Assembly (NCBI RefSeq): GCF_033971905.1 | Contig: NZ_JALBUT010000001.1 | Coordinates: 248,001 to 312,000, forward strand | Source: Intestinicryptomonas porci | Lineage (GTDB): Bacteria; Verrucomicrobiota; Verrucomicrobiia; Opitutales; Intestinicryptomonadaceae | Direction: 5' to 3' | DNA: 64,000 nt | In this document: one piece after another, positions 8,702-17,784 of the stretch | How positions within the stretch are numbered: the stretch's first letter is position 1 | Layout of the letters: every line of letters starts with the position of its first letter | Translations under genes and position numbers: made by a program | The notes under the pieces: model-generated | Databases searched by the model: none | The model's input: the letters and a program-made list of their open reading frames with translations, nothing else | Told to the model about the DNA's origin: nothing

Positions 8702-10081
8702 ATGAAGCATTTGAGTTCAGAAGACATAATAGACTTGGAAATTTTCATAAGCCGCGATGAAAATTTGTCGGACGAGTTTAAAAGCGCGCGGGATTTCAAA
8801 ATCTACTCTACGGCGTCGGATTTGGAAAAAAAAGACGAGATGTCGCTTTTAAGGCATTGGCTTTCCGCTATGCGCGAGGCTTCTTTGCATCGAAGTGCGG
8901 GAGCCAACGCGGTGTGGCTTTTCAGGATTGTTTCGGCAATTTTATTTTTTGCGGGACTGTTTGCCGTGGGAATGCCTCTTGCGGGTGCATTCTTTAACGG
9001 GGCTGATTTCGGCGGGGTGATAAACGTAAGCTTCTTTTTCATAACTTGCGTGCTTGTTCCGCTTCTTTTGCTGTTTAGCGCGTTTTTCTTTGCCCCGACA
9101 TTCGGCAGGGTTGTGGACTTTTTTGTTTCATTTATCCTTTCAAGGTTTTTCAAAGACAAAGGGGGCTTGGGCGCGCTTTATGGAGCTAATAAAAAGTGGA
9201 TTTTCTTGAAGGGGGCGATTGCCGCCCAGTTTTTAGGCTTGGGCGTTGCCTGCGGCATCTTTTTGATCCAGCTCTTCAAGCCGATGTTTAACGAATACGA
9301 ATATGGCTGGCGCACGACAATGCCGCGCATTGTAACTTCCGAAAGAATGGGAAAGTTTGTAGGGGTTGTATCTTTGCCGTGGTCTGTTTTTGCGGGAGAG
9401 GGCACAGGCTATCCTTCTTTGGAGCAGATTGAGAAGTCCAAATTTTTGGCGGGAGAAGGCGCAAAACTGACATCGGAAAGCTGCGAGGCGTGGGCGATAT
9501 TCTTCATAATGGCAAGCTTCTTTTACGGCGTGTTTTTGCGCGGCGCAATTTTGGCGTTCTTCTATTTCAAAATATCCCGCACTTTCGGCGTAAACCGAAT
9601 AAGAAACGACCGCAAGATAAGCGACATCATACGGCGCATGGAATTTGCCTCTTGCGACAATTCCTTGAAGTTGTCGGGCTTGCCTTCCGAAGGCAAACCT
9701 TCCGTTTTGGTCTTGCTGCGTTCCGACTTGTCGGCTTTTTCGGACGTTATTTTAAATTCTGTAAAGGCTTCTTTAAACGAGCAGGGTGCGGAAATTGCGA
9801 GCTATTCTTTCGGCAGGGAAATTTTTTCGGAAGACTTTGAAAAGGCGATTGCGCCGAAGAAAAACATTGCATTGGTGCTTCTTTCCGACGATTACAACGA
9901 GGAGGTTTTTGAAAATATTGAAAATCTCGTAAACAAGTTTCCGGATAAATTCGTGAGCGTGCATCTTTTGGGCAGGCTTTCAAAAGCACAGGGAGTTTTC
10001 AGGGCGCCGGGGGCGGTTGAAAAATCCTGGTGGTCTCGAAAAATAAATTCCATTTCAAGCCGCAACATAAAACTTTTTTAG
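8702..10081 (+). CDS. DUF2868 membrane protein, partner of the adjacent GTPase
   Basis: 459 residues. Hydrophobic segments lie at about 78-102 (VWLFRIVSAILFFAGLFAVG), 115-140, 162-190 and 265-285. The central block GWRTTMPRI, then SLPWSVF and YPSLEQIEKSKF, matches the conserved pattern I recall for DUF2868 (GW-T, PW, P-L--IE-S-F). In proteobacteria this family is encoded directly before a GTPase carrying DUF3482, the same order as here with 2 nt between the genes. The C-terminal 130 residues are soluble and alternate alpha and beta. It probably anchors or senses for the GTPase; the function is unknown in any organism to my knowledge. Confidence 0.8.
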   Translation: MKHLSSEDIIDLEIFISRDENLSDEFKSARDFKIYSTASDLEKKDEMSLLRHWLSAMREASLHRSAGANAVWLFRIVSAILFFAGLFAVGMPLAGAFFNGADFGGVINVSFFFITCVLVPLLLLFSAFFFAPTFGRVVDFFVSFILSRFFKDKGGLGALYGANKKWIFLKGAIAAQFLGLGVACGIFLIQLFKPMFNEYEYGWRTTMPRIVTSERMGKFVGVVSLPWSVFAGEGTGYPSLEQIEKSKFLAGEGAKLTSESCEAWAIFFIMASFFYGVFLRGAILAFFYFKISRTFGVNRIRNDRKISDIIRRMEFASCDNSLKLSGLPSEGKPSVLVLLRSDLSAFSDVILNSVKASLNEQGAEIASYSFGREIFSEDFEKAIAPKKNIALVLLSDDYNEEVFENIENLVNKFPDKFVSVHLLGRLSKAQGVFRAPGAVEKSWWSRKINSISSRNIKLF

Positions 10082-10083
10082 AG

Positions 10084-11322
10084 ATGAAAAGCCTTTACAA
10101 AATCGTCATAGTCGGGCGTCCGAACGACGGCAAGAGCAGTATTTTTGCGAATTTTTTGGGAGACGACGAGGTTGCGGTTTCGCCGATTCCGGGCGAGACA
10201 AAGCATATGCAGCCTCGCGAAATCAATTTGGGCAAGTGCAACGTCGAGGTTATAGACACTCCCGGGCTTCAACATCCCGAAACGGTGTTTTTCAGCTTTA
10301 AAGACTATGTGGCGGCGGGGCGCAACCCCGCGAACGCCTTTGTCGAGGAGTTTAAGGATCCGCGCTATGCTCATGATGTCGAGATAATGAAGGCGCTTTC
10401 CGATGCCGACATTTGCATGCTTGTGGTCAATGCGGATAATTTTGTAGGTCATACGCAAAAATGCCTGCTTGACACTTTTTCCATGCTGGGTTCGGGTGTT
10501 GCCGTTTTGGGGCTTGTAAACAGAAAGGACGACGATTTTATCGGAGAATGGCGCGATAATTTTGCAATCCGCGCGATGGAGTGTTTTGAATTTGACGCCT
10601 TCAAGACAAAGTTTTCGGATTGCGCGAGGTTGTTTGACGAAATTTGCTCCGCTTCGTCATTGCGCGTCCGCTCTGACTTGGGCGAAGTTTTGCGCGCCTT
10701 GAAAGCCAACAGAACTTCTCTTTGGCGCAGCAACATAGACGCGGCGGCGGGGGAAATTTTGAACTCTTTGAAAGACTTGATGAATTTGCGCTCCTCATTG
10801 AAAATGTCGAATTTTTCGATTTCAAAAGATGAGTCTTCGCGTTTGCATGGCGATTTTTCTTCGATGGTTTCCGCGTTTGTGTCGGGGTTTAGGCGCGAAG
10901 TTTTGCGCAGGTTCAGATATTCGGGCATAAGGGTAAATGCGCCCGATTTCAAACTGTCGGATTCTCAGATGCGCATAATTTTGCCGAATGTAATCCGCAG
11001 GCTTTGGGGCAAGATGCCTTTTGCGAAGAAGCCCGACGCCCTTTGCGCGGCAAATCCGAATTCCGATCTTCCCGAAATTTTTGCAAGGGACGCCGTGTTT
11101 TTTGTTTCTTCAATCGCGTCGTTTTCCTACGCGAAATCGGCGACAAAAGAATTTGAAATCGACTTGTCAAAACGCGGCTTTGCGCCTGTTTTCATAAATT
11201 CCGAAAAGCTTGCGCGGTTTTCAATACGCGCCGCGAACGGAGATGAGAGCGATTCATTTTTTGCCATGCAGAACGCGCTTAGGGAAGAATTGGCGGACGT
11301 CATTATGCAGTCTGCCAAGTAG
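10084..11322 (+). CDS. GTPase with DUF3482-like C-terminal region
   Basis: 412 residues from the ATG at 10084, 2 nt after the DUF2868 stop; a longer frame from 10030 would overlap it and add 18 atypical residues. P-loop GRPNDGKSS lies near the N-terminus, followed by PIPGETKHM (G2-like), VIDTPGLQ (G3) and NRKD (G4). This places it among Era/EngA-like TRAFAC GTPases. The C-terminal 250 residues are helical and carry the function-specific part, which I match to DUF3482 mainly through its neighbour. It was probably co-inherited with DUF2868 as a membrane-GTPase unit. It ends 2 nt before the convergent phosphatase gene, so transcripts may overlap. Confidence 0.8.
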   Translation: MKSLYKIVIVGRPNDGKSSIFANFLGDDEVAVSPIPGETKHMQPREINLGKCNVEVIDTPGLQHPETVFFSFKDYVAAGRNPANAFVEEFKDPRYAHDVEIMKALSDADICMLVVNADNFVGHTQKCLLDTFSMLGSGVAVLGLVNRKDDDFIGEWRDNFAIRAMECFEFDAFKTKFSDCARLFDEICSASSLRVRSDLGEVLRALKANRTSLWRSNIDAAAGEILNSLKDLMNLRSSLKMSNFSISKDESSRLHGDFSSMVSAFVSGFRREVLRRFRYSGIRVNAPDFKLSDSQMRIILPNVIRRLWGKMPFAKKPDALCAANPNSDLPEIFARDAVFFVSSIASFSYAKSATKEFEIDLSKRGFAPVFINSEKLARFSIRAANGDESDSFFAMQNALREELADVIMQSAK

Positions 11323-11324
11323 GG

Positions 11325-11975
11325 CTATCTGCTTTCTATGAAAATTTCTGCTTCGCGCAGGTCTTTAAATATGTTTGCTCCGGGGCATAAGCTTTCGAGG
11401 CTTTCAAAAGAATTTCCGCCTGTCGCGACAAGTATAGGCATAAGACCGCAGGCTTTCGCCGCTTTGTAATCGTATGGGGAATCGCCGACGACTGCGCTTG
11501 TTTCAAAGTCTGCGTTCATTTTTTCAAGCGCAAGCAAAGTAAATTCTTTTTCCGGCTTTCGCGCTCCGTGCAAATCGGTCCCTATTATCTTTTCAAAAAA
11601 GCGGCTCAAATTCAGAAACTCGATTATGTTTTCCGCGGATTTTTGGGATTTATTCGTAAAAAGCGCAGATTTTATTCCGCGGGATTTCAAGCCTTGCAAG
11701 ATTTCCCGCGCATGGGGCATTTCTTTCAAGCCGAGAAGTTCGTAGTCTTTGATATGCTCCATATAAGTTTTTGCGGCTTGTGGAGCGAGATTTTTTCCAA
11801 TCAGCTTTTCAAAAGTGATTAGGATGGAGCCTCCGACGGTATGCTTTACCTTTTCAAGCGTTGGCGGAGTTATGCCCATTGGTTCAAGTGAGACGGAGAT
11901 ACACTTTGTAATCGCTTCGTAGTTATCGACAAGCGTTCCGTCAAGGTCAAAGAAAACGGTTTCGATTTTTCGCAT
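11325..11975 (-). CDS. HAD-family phosphatase, phosphoglycolate phosphatase-like
   Basis: 216 residues. HAD motif I (FFDLDGTLVDN) is at the N-terminus, motif II is SALFTNKS, the motif III lysine is in ARKPEKEF, and motif IV is VVGDSPYDYKAAKACG. The helical cap between motifs I and II is the Gph/PGP type. The likely reaction is hydrolysis of small phosphate esters such as 2-phosphoglycolate, although substrates in this subfamily vary. It is the last gene of a minus-strand run (acyl ligase, LysM, parB, unknown, phosphatase) with 3 nt before it. Confidence 0.85.
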   Translation of the reverse strand: MRKIETVFFDLDGTLVDNYEAITKCISVSLEPMGITPPTLEKVKHTVGGSILITFEKLIGKNLAPQAAKTYMEHIKDYELLGLKEMPHAREILQGLKSRGIKSALFTNKSQKSAENIIEFLNLSRFFEKIIGTDLHGARKPEKEFTLLALEKMNADFETSAVVGDSPYDYKAAKACGLMPILVATGGNSFESLESLCPGANIFKDLREAEIFIESR

Positions 11976-11978
11976 GGA

Positions 11979-12920
11979 TTATTTTTGTTCTTTTTCGGAA
12001 ACTTCGACCTTGATTTTATACCTGCTTTGCTTTTGCGAACCGTCTTTGGGCGCAAACATGCCTTGTGAGTTTAGTATGACTTCCTTCTCCGCGATTTTTA
12101 TTTTGCGTTCGGGGGCGGTCTGCGCGGGGCGGGCGTTTTGTTTTTCGCCTATTACTTGTGCGGGGAGCATTTTTGCATTCGGCGGAGGGGTTGATGTTTT
12201 TTTTGCTTCCGCCAAATCCATTGCCTTGCTGCTTTTTATTGCGCCGACATTTATATCCTTTGTGAACGCAACAGTAGGACGCTCTATTTTTTTTGTTCCG
12301 AAAAGAAAGTCTTTTATCGAGTTTGTTTTTACGTCGGAAAGCCCGAGCTGGTCGCCCGCTTGCGAGGTTGGCATTCCCGGGTCTGACGAGCGCGAGGAAC
12401 GGAACATGTATTTATTTATGTCCTGCATTGATTTCTCGCTTACTTTTTCTAAAAATTCCTGCATTTCCCCGTCTCGATAGTGGCGTTTTGAAAAGTCTAT
12501 GCTGCCTTCGTATATTCGGGACAAATTTTTGTCGGAATTTTTTATTACATTGAGTTCGGGTATGTCAAAATTGCCCTCAAAACGGTTTAGTTCGGGCGCA
12601 GAAAAGCCCTTTTGATAGCGGTCGTTTTTTTTGCCCGACATCGTTTCCGCGAGCGCGCCGCTTTTTAAGTTGGAATTTTTCTCCTGCAAGACTTTTGCGC
12701 CTGCTCCGTCGTCTTTGGGTTGGAATGTTTTTGGCGAAAATTGCTTTTCCCTCAGTCTGCTTTTTTCATCTTGAAAGCGGCTTTCCTTTTTTTCCATTTC
12801 GGAACGTTCGAGGGTTATGTTGCCCTCGGTGAAATCATTGTGCTGTTGCGCAAAAGACTTCGACGATGCCGTTATGACGGCAAGCGCGGCGATAAAAACG
12901 GCTTTTGCGCAGAATTTCAT
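11979..12920 (-). CDS. Exported protein of unknown function
   Basis: 313 residues. The N-terminus is a clear signal peptide (MKFCAKAVFIAALAVITASS, likely cleaved after SFA). The mature part is polar, rich in Lys, Glu, Ser and Pro and low in hydrophobics, with no cysteine or catalytic motif that I recognise. It looks largely disordered with short helical stretches, such as a periplasmic or outer-surface linker. The start codon directly abuts the parB stop codon, so it is translated from the parB operon. The family is probably lineage-specific. Confidence 0.6.
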   Translation of the reverse strand: MKFCAKAVFIAALAVITASSKSFAQQHNDFTEGNITLERSEMEKKESRFQDEKSRLREKQFSPKTFQPKDDGAGAKVLQEKNSNLKSGALAETMSGKKNDRYQKGFSAPELNRFEGNFDIPELNVIKNSDKNLSRIYEGSIDFSKRHYRDGEMQEFLEKVSEKSMQDINKYMFRSSRSSDPGMPTSQAGDQLGLSDVKTNSIKDFLFGTKKIERPTVAFTKDINVGAIKSSKAMDLAEAKKTSTPPPNAKMLPAQVIGEKQNARPAQTAPERKIKIAEKEVILNSQGMFAPKDGSQKQSRYKIKVEVSEKEQK

Positions 12921-13883
12921 TTATATATCCACTCCCAGAATTTCCAAAATCCTTTGCAGATCTTCGTTGCCGAAGTATTCAATGATTATCTTACCCTTTT
13001 TTGGAGTATGTTTCAATTCGACTGCGGCGTTCAAACGCTCTGAAATCTTTTTCTGGACATCGCGCACCACCGCGCTTTGAGCGGCTTGGGAGCGGGCAGT
13101 GCCGTTTGTACTGCGGTCGCGCTCATTCTTTATGCGGTTTACCGCTTCTTCCGCCATTCTGACGTTTAACTGACCTTCGACGATTTTGCGGGCAAGGAGT
13201 ATCTGCTGAGTTTTGTCATTTAAAGAAAGCAAAACTTTTGCGTGCCCGTGCGAGAGGTTGCCTGTTGCGATAAGCCCCTGGACTTCTTTTGGTAAAGTCA
13301 AAAGGCGCAAGGAATTTGCGATAGTGGAGCGCGGTCTGCCGAGCCTGTTTGCCGCCGCTTCCTGCGTAATGTTGAAGTTTGCGATTAAAGCCGCTATGCC
13401 TTGCGCTTCTTCCATTGGGTTTAGGTTGGAACGCTGCAAATTTTCTATCAAACCTTTTACTGCGGCAGAAGCGTTGCTTGCGGTTTGCACGCAGGAGGCG
13501 ATGCGCTTTAAGCCGAGCTTTTGGCATGCCCTCAAACGCCTTTCGCCCGCAATCAGCTCAAAGGTCCCGTTTTGAAGCTTGCGCACTATAATCGGCTGCA
13601 GCAAGCCTTCCGAAGCTATTGAATCCGCAAGCTGCGCGATTTCATCTTCCGAAAATTCCTTTCGCGCTTGGTAGGGGCTTACGGAAATTTTTTCGATTAA
13701 GATTTCGCTGAAAAGCCCCATGGGGGTTTGAGCCGATTTTTCCGCCGAAGACGTTTCGCTTTTTGTGTCGGCTTTTGCGGCAGGTTTTAAGGGCGCGTTT
13801 TTTTGGGTTGGAACGGATTTTTTAATGCCTCCGCTTATGATTGAGTCAAGCCCCCTGCCGAGTGATTTGTGTTCTTTTGCCAT
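12921..13883 (-). CDS. parB: ParB/Spo0J chromosome-partitioning protein
   Basis: 320 residues, the usual length. The N-terminus KSLGRGLDSI is the family signature; ISVSPYQARKEF and GERRLRACQKLGL form the ParB/Srx nucleotide-binding domain. The helix-turn-helix (TQEAAANRLGRPRSTIANSL) recognises parS, and the C-terminal 60 residues are the dimerisation region. ParB loads onto parS near the origin, spreads as a CTP-dependent clamp and organises the origin region with ParA. The gene lies about 28 kb from the probable oriC. Unusually, no parA is adjacent; neighbours are a LysM protein and an exported unknown. No full parS palindrome was seen in the window. Confidence 0.93.
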   Translation of the reverse strand: MAKEHKSLGRGLDSIISGGIKKSVPTQKNAPLKPAAKADTKSETSSAEKSAQTPMGLFSEILIEKISVSPYQARKEFSEDEIAQLADSIASEGLLQPIIVRKLQNGTFELIAGERRLRACQKLGLKRIASCVQTASNASAAVKGLIENLQRSNLNPMEEAQGIAALIANFNITQEAAANRLGRPRSTIANSLRLLTLPKEVQGLIATGNLSHGHAKVLLSLNDKTQQILLARKIVEGQLNVRMAEEAVNRIKNERDRSTNGTARSQAAQSAVVRDVQKKISERLNAAVELKHTPKKGKIIIEYFGNEDLQRILEILGVDI

Positions 13884-13884
13884 A

Positions 13885-14457
13885 TTATTCCTTTGTGGGA
13901 ACGAAAATAGTTTGACCTACGACCAATCCGCGGTTTGCGTCTGCAATGCGGTTTGCGTCCTGAATCCATTTTACGGTTGAGCCGTATTTGCGGGCTATTT
14001 TGCTTAGCGTATCGCCGCGCACAACCGTGTGGGTGACTCCCATTTTCGGATAGTTTTCCGAAAAGTTTGTTTGAACCTGCCCTTGCGGCTTTGCTCCGAT
14101 TGCCTTTGCAAGCTTTTCCAGGTTCGCGTTGGTTTGGCTTGCGAGCGAATCAAGCTCCTTGCGCACAATCGCGAGCGTTTCGCTTTGGCTTTTGGCTACG
14201 GATGAGTTTATTTCAGCCCTCAAAGATGCCGTTGCCGCATTCATTCCCTCGTTTGAAGTCGCGGCGTTTTGCGCGTCTTTCAAGGCTTTTTTTAGCGATT
14301 CGTTTTCGGCGGAAAGGCGTTCTATTTCAAGGCTCAGCTTGCCGACTTCGCGCTTGATTAGCTCCAGGTCCTGCAAGATGTCGGCAAGCACGGAGCTTTG
14401 TGCTGAGGCGCAGGCGGAAACTGTTGCGACTATAAATATTGTAAAAAATTTTTTCAT
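13885..14457 (-). CDS. Exported coiled-coil LysM protein
   Basis: 190 residues from the ATG at 14457, set by a 4-nt overlap (ATGA) with the upstream acyl-ligase stop; the longer frame is unlikely. A signal peptide (MKKFFTIFIVATVSACASA) precedes a coiled coil at about 25-110 (LELIKREVGKLSLEIERLSA). A C-terminal LysM motif follows (HTVVRGDTLSKIARKYGSTV, then ANRGLVVGQTIFVP), which binds peptidoglycan. It probably tethers an envelope function to the wall. A similar coiled-coil/LysM layout recurs at 33129-33737. Confidence 0.85.
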   Translation of the reverse strand: MKKFFTIFIVATVSACASAQSSVLADILQDLELIKREVGKLSLEIERLSAENESLKKALKDAQNAATSNEGMNAATASLRAEINSSVAKSQSETLAIVRKELDSLASQTNANLEKLAKAIGAKPQGQVQTNFSENYPKMGVTHTVVRGDTLSKIARKYGSTVKWIQDANRIADANRGLVVGQTIFVPTKE

Positions 14458-16067
14458 TGCTCTGCTATTTTTGAAAGTTCCTTTAAGTTTAGTTTGCCCG
14501 ACGGCAGAAGCGGTATGCGGTCGGTTTTTACTATGTGTTTTGGCGTCCAAAGATTTGAAATCCCTTCCGCTTTCAGGGCTTCTTTTACTTGGCGGTGGTC
14601 TATGTCAACGGTCGTGACTAGCACCAGTGCTTCTCCTTTGCCTTCGTCTAATTTAGATGATATTGCAATCAGCGGAATATCGCTTTTATCGAAGCCAAGC
14701 GCGTTTGAGAGCGCGCTTTCAACAGTTGCGTGAGGCACCATTTCCCCGCCTATCTTTGAAAATCTCGAAAGCCTGCCGTCGATGAACAAAAATCCGTCTT
14801 TGTCAATCCGCGCCAAGTCTCCCGTCACAATCCAGCCGTCATTCAGGGTGTTTTTTGTGGCTTCGGGGTTGTTGAGGTAGCCCGCAAAGACGTTTGCGCC
14901 CTGCAATGCCAATAGACCGCGTTCTCCGAACGGTAGGGGTTTTAGGGTTGATGCGTCTAAAATTTTCGCCCTCATACCGGGGAAAAGCTTGCCTATCGAT
15001 CCTTTGCGTGTGCCTGTCGAATACCAGCCGTAATCAACATCGGGCATATTTACGCCGACTACGGGAGATGTTTCGGTAAGACCGTAGCCTTCTTTGTAGG
15101 AATTGGGCGAAAAGCGTGAATTCCAAAGTTCCTCAAAGCCGTCGGGAGTTTTTTCTGCCCCCGCTATTGCCATGCGCAGACTTTGCATATCTTCTTTTTC
15201 TGCATGGCGTATGTAGGCGCGGTAAAAGGTCGGGCTTCCGAGCATTACATTCGGGCGGTATTGGCGGATTGCCCGCAAATTCGCCTTTATGTCTATCGGG
15301 CTTGCCAAAAGAAGGGATTTAACCCCGTTTATCGCGAGTGCCCAAATTTCAAAGAGAAGCCCGAAAGAGTGGAAAACAGGCAGGTTCGCAAGCAGAATGT
15401 CGCCTTCTGAAAATACGTTTGAAAGCCTTGTTTGGAGGCAGTTTGCGATTATGTTGCGCTCCGTTAAAATTGCGGCTTTTGGCGCGCCTTCGCTCCCGCT
15501 TGTAAAGACGAGAGTTGCCTCTTTTTCGTTTTTTGAAAATTTTTCAATGCCGAAATGCTCCAATATTTTTTCAAGACCGACTGAAATGTCGAAAGGCTTT
15601 GTTTCCGACACCGTTTTTGCGATGTCGATAAAATTTTCCGCCCACGGGAAGTTTTGGTTTGCGTCCGAAATTTTTTTGCGCATTGCCTCTGACGACACAA
15701 CGTCTTTAATATCTGCCGTTTTCAGGCAACTTTCAGCCGCGGCTCTTCCCATGGTGAAATTCAAATTTACGGGCGTTTTTCCCGCAAATATGCATGCGTA
15801 GTTTGCTATTGCCGCGTATGCGCACGGAGGCATCGCAATGCCTATCCGCTTGTTCTTCGTTTTTTCTTTCAAAACTTTTGAAACGGCGAGCGAATATGCA
15901 AGCAATGTGGCGGCGCTGTAAGTTTTGTCTCCGCCTGTAAAATCGATTAAAATATCTTTTTCCCTGTTTATGAAAAGCCCCTTTGCGATGGCGTGGGCAA
16001 GAGTTTGCCTTAGCTCTTCCAAGCCCTCGAATTTGGCGTATCCCATATCGTAAACATAATCTTGCAT
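14454..16067 (-). CDS. AMP-dependent acyl ligase, acyl-ACP synthetase-like
   Basis: 537 residues. Core motifs of the adenylate-forming family are present: FTSGSEGAPKAAI (phosphate loop), YGLTETSPV, TGDLARIDKDGFLFIDGR and the C-terminal lysine in PSGKLNLKEL. Overall it resembles the ligase half of Aas, the acyl-ACP synthetase/lysophospholipid acyltransferase fusion, but the PlsC acyltransferase half is absent. The likely reaction is ATP-dependent activation of a fatty acid to an acyl-thioester on ACP or CoA, recycling membrane fatty acids. It heads a compact operon with LysM and parB genes. Confidence 0.8.
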   Translation of the reverse strand: MQDYVYDMGYAKFEGLEELRQTLAHAIAKGLFINREKDILIDFTGGDKTYSAATLLAYSLAVSKVLKEKTKNKRIGIAMPPCAYAAIANYACIFAGKTPVNLNFTMGRAAAESCLKTADIKDVVSSEAMRKKISDANQNFPWAENFIDIAKTVSETKPFDISVGLEKILEHFGIEKFSKNEKEATLVFTSGSEGAPKAAILTERNIIANCLQTRLSNVFSEGDILLANLPVFHSFGLLFEIWALAINGVKSLLLASPIDIKANLRAIRQYRPNVMLGSPTFYRAYIRHAEKEDMQSLRMAIAGAEKTPDGFEELWNSRFSPNSYKEGYGLTETSPVVGVNMPDVDYGWYSTGTRKGSIGKLFPGMRAKILDASTLKPLPFGERGLLALQGANVFAGYLNNPEATKNTLNDGWIVTGDLARIDKDGFLFIDGRLSRFSKIGGEMVPHATVESALSNALGFDKSDIPLIAISSKLDEGKGEALVLVTTVDIDHRQVKEALKAEGISNLWTPKHIVKTDRIPLLPSGKLNLKELSKIAEQ

Positions 16068-16140
16068 CTTGCTTTTCAGTTTTAGGATTTTTTATGCAAA
16101 GTCAACATCTCTGTAAAAATAAAAGGCGCGCTAATGCGGC

Positions 16141-16169
16141 AAAAAAAAACGCGGCAGTTGCAAGCCGCG
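16141..16169 (-). terminator. Rho-independent terminator after metG
   Basis: On the minus strand CGCGGC (16169-16164) pairs with GCCGCG (16155-16150) around an 8-nt loop, followed by nine T (16149-16141). It lies 29 nt past the metG stop codon. Confidence 0.75.
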
Positions 16170-16197
16170 CTTTTCAAATTCAAGGCAAAAAATTCTC

Positions 16198-17730
16198 CTA
16201 TTTTTGCATTCGCGGGAACAAAATTTCCTGCGGCGACAATTTTGAGCCCTGTAAGGAATTTCCCCACTCCAGCTCTCCATCGAATTTTTCCACGGCGTTT
16301 TTGCCGAGCAGGTTTAAGATTTTTTCGCTTATCTGCGGCATTACGGGCGCGAGAATTACGGCAGAGAGACGCAAGCCTTCCGCCATGTACGCCAAAGAGG
16401 TTTGAAGGCGGAGCTTGTCCTGCGCGTCTTCGCTCTTTGCGAGCTTCCAAGGCGCGCGTTGTTCTGCATAGCGGTTGATTGAGCGTATGAAAGCGAACGT
16501 TTTGTCAAGCGATGTGTGAAACTGCATCCCCTCATACATTTCCATTGCGGATTTTGAAGTTTCCGCCCAGGCGTCGCGCAATGTTTTTTCAGGCTCTTCG
16601 TCTATTTGCGACTGCGGGACAATCCCTTCGCAGTAGCGGTGCGACATATTGAGGGTGCGGCTTACGAGGTTGCCCAAGTCGTTGCCCAAATCGCTTGTGT
16701 ATCTTGTTAGGAACTGGTCTGCCGAAAAGTCGCTGTCTTGACCTACATTCATTTCCCTCATCAAGAAGTAGCGGAAAGGATCGGTGCCGAATTGCGCGAC
16801 CAAATCGAGGGGGTTTACAATGTTGCCGAGGCTCTTTGACATTTTTTCGCCGGATGAAAGCCACCAGCCGTGAACCAAAAGCGACTGCGGGATTTCTATA
16901 TCGAGGGCTTTCAGCATTATGGGCCAGTAAACCGAGTGCGGCGGCACAAGTATGTCTTTGCCGATTACATGGAAGTTTGCGGGCCAGTTTTTTGCGAAAT
17001 CGTCTGTTCCGTAGCCGACTGCCGAAATATAGTTTACGAGGGCGTCGAACCAGACGTATGTGACATAATCTTCGTCAAAGGGCAGGGGAATGCCCCATTC
17101 CAAGCGTTCTTTGGGGCGCGATATGCAAAGGTCGTTGAGCGGCTCTTTCAAAAATTCCAAGACCTGCTTTGCGCGGAAGCGCGGGAATATGAAATCTTCA
17201 TGCCCTTTTATGTATTCAACGAGCCAATCCTGGTATTTGCCGATTTTAAAAAAGTAGTTTGATTCCGTGATTTCAACAACGTCCCCGAAAATTTCGGGCC
17301 ATGTGCCGTCTTCGTTTTTGTCCTTTTCAAGCAAGAACTGCTCCTGCCTTGCGGAGTAGAAGCCCTTGTATTCCGCCTTGTATATTTCACCCTTGTCGAA
17401 CAATTTTTGAAGCAGGGCCCTTACGACTTTTTTGTGGCGTTCTTCTGTTGTACGTATGTAGTCGTCGTTTGAAATGTTCAGGATTTTGCACAAATCGTGG
17501 AATTTTTCGGCTTGCTGGTTGCAAAACTCTATTGGTTCGATTCCTGCTTTGCGCGCGCTTTGCTGAACCTTTTGCCCATGCTCGTCAAGCCCTGTCAAAA
17601 AGTGGACGCTTTCGCCGCGCAGTCTTTTGTAGCGCGCAATCACGTCGGTTAGCACCTTTTCATATGCGTGCCCGAGGTGGGGGGAGCCGTTCGCATAATC
17701 TATTGCCGTTGTGATGTAAAAGTTTTTCAT
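16198..17730 (-). CDS. metG: Methionyl-tRNA synthetase
   Basis: 510 residues. The class I HIGH motif appears as HLGH at 18-21 and the KMSKS loop as EKMSKSLGN near residue 297. The anticodon-binding domain follows. The zinc-knuckle cysteines of the E. coli type are not present in the connective peptide (FYSARQEQFLLEKDKNEDGT), matching the zinc-free short form, and there is no C-terminal tRNA-binding extension. It charges tRNA-Met and is essential. It stands as a single gene with its own terminator. Confidence 0.95.
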   Translation of the reverse strand: MKNFYITTAIDYANGSPHLGHAYEKVLTDVIARYKRLRGESVHFLTGLDEHGQKVQQSARKAGIEPIEFCNQQAEKFHDLCKILNISNDDYIRTTEERHKKVVRALLQKLFDKGEIYKAEYKGFYSARQEQFLLEKDKNEDGTWPEIFGDVVEITESNYFFKIGKYQDWLVEYIKGHEDFIFPRFRAKQVLEFLKEPLNDLCISRPKERLEWGIPLPFDEDYVTYVWFDALVNYISAVGYGTDDFAKNWPANFHVIGKDILVPPHSVYWPIMLKALDIEIPQSLLVHGWWLSSGEKMSKSLGNIVNPLDLVAQFGTDPFRYFLMREMNVGQDSDFSADQFLTRYTSDLGNDLGNLVSRTLNMSHRYCEGIVPQSQIDEEPEKTLRDAWAETSKSAMEMYEGMQFHTSLDKTFAFIRSINRYAEQRAPWKLAKSEDAQDKLRLQTSLAYMAEGLRLSAVILAPVMPQISEKILNLLGKNAVEKFDGELEWGNSLQGSKLSPQEILFPRMQK

Positions 17731-17784
17731 CTTGTGTGATATTTTTACAAATAGCTTAAAATGTCAATTTGCTTTAAAAAATTT

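Noticed and set aside
17530..17547. GGTTCGATTCC, like a tRNA T-arm
   Set aside because: It is inside metG in frame, with no acceptor or anticodon stem around it.
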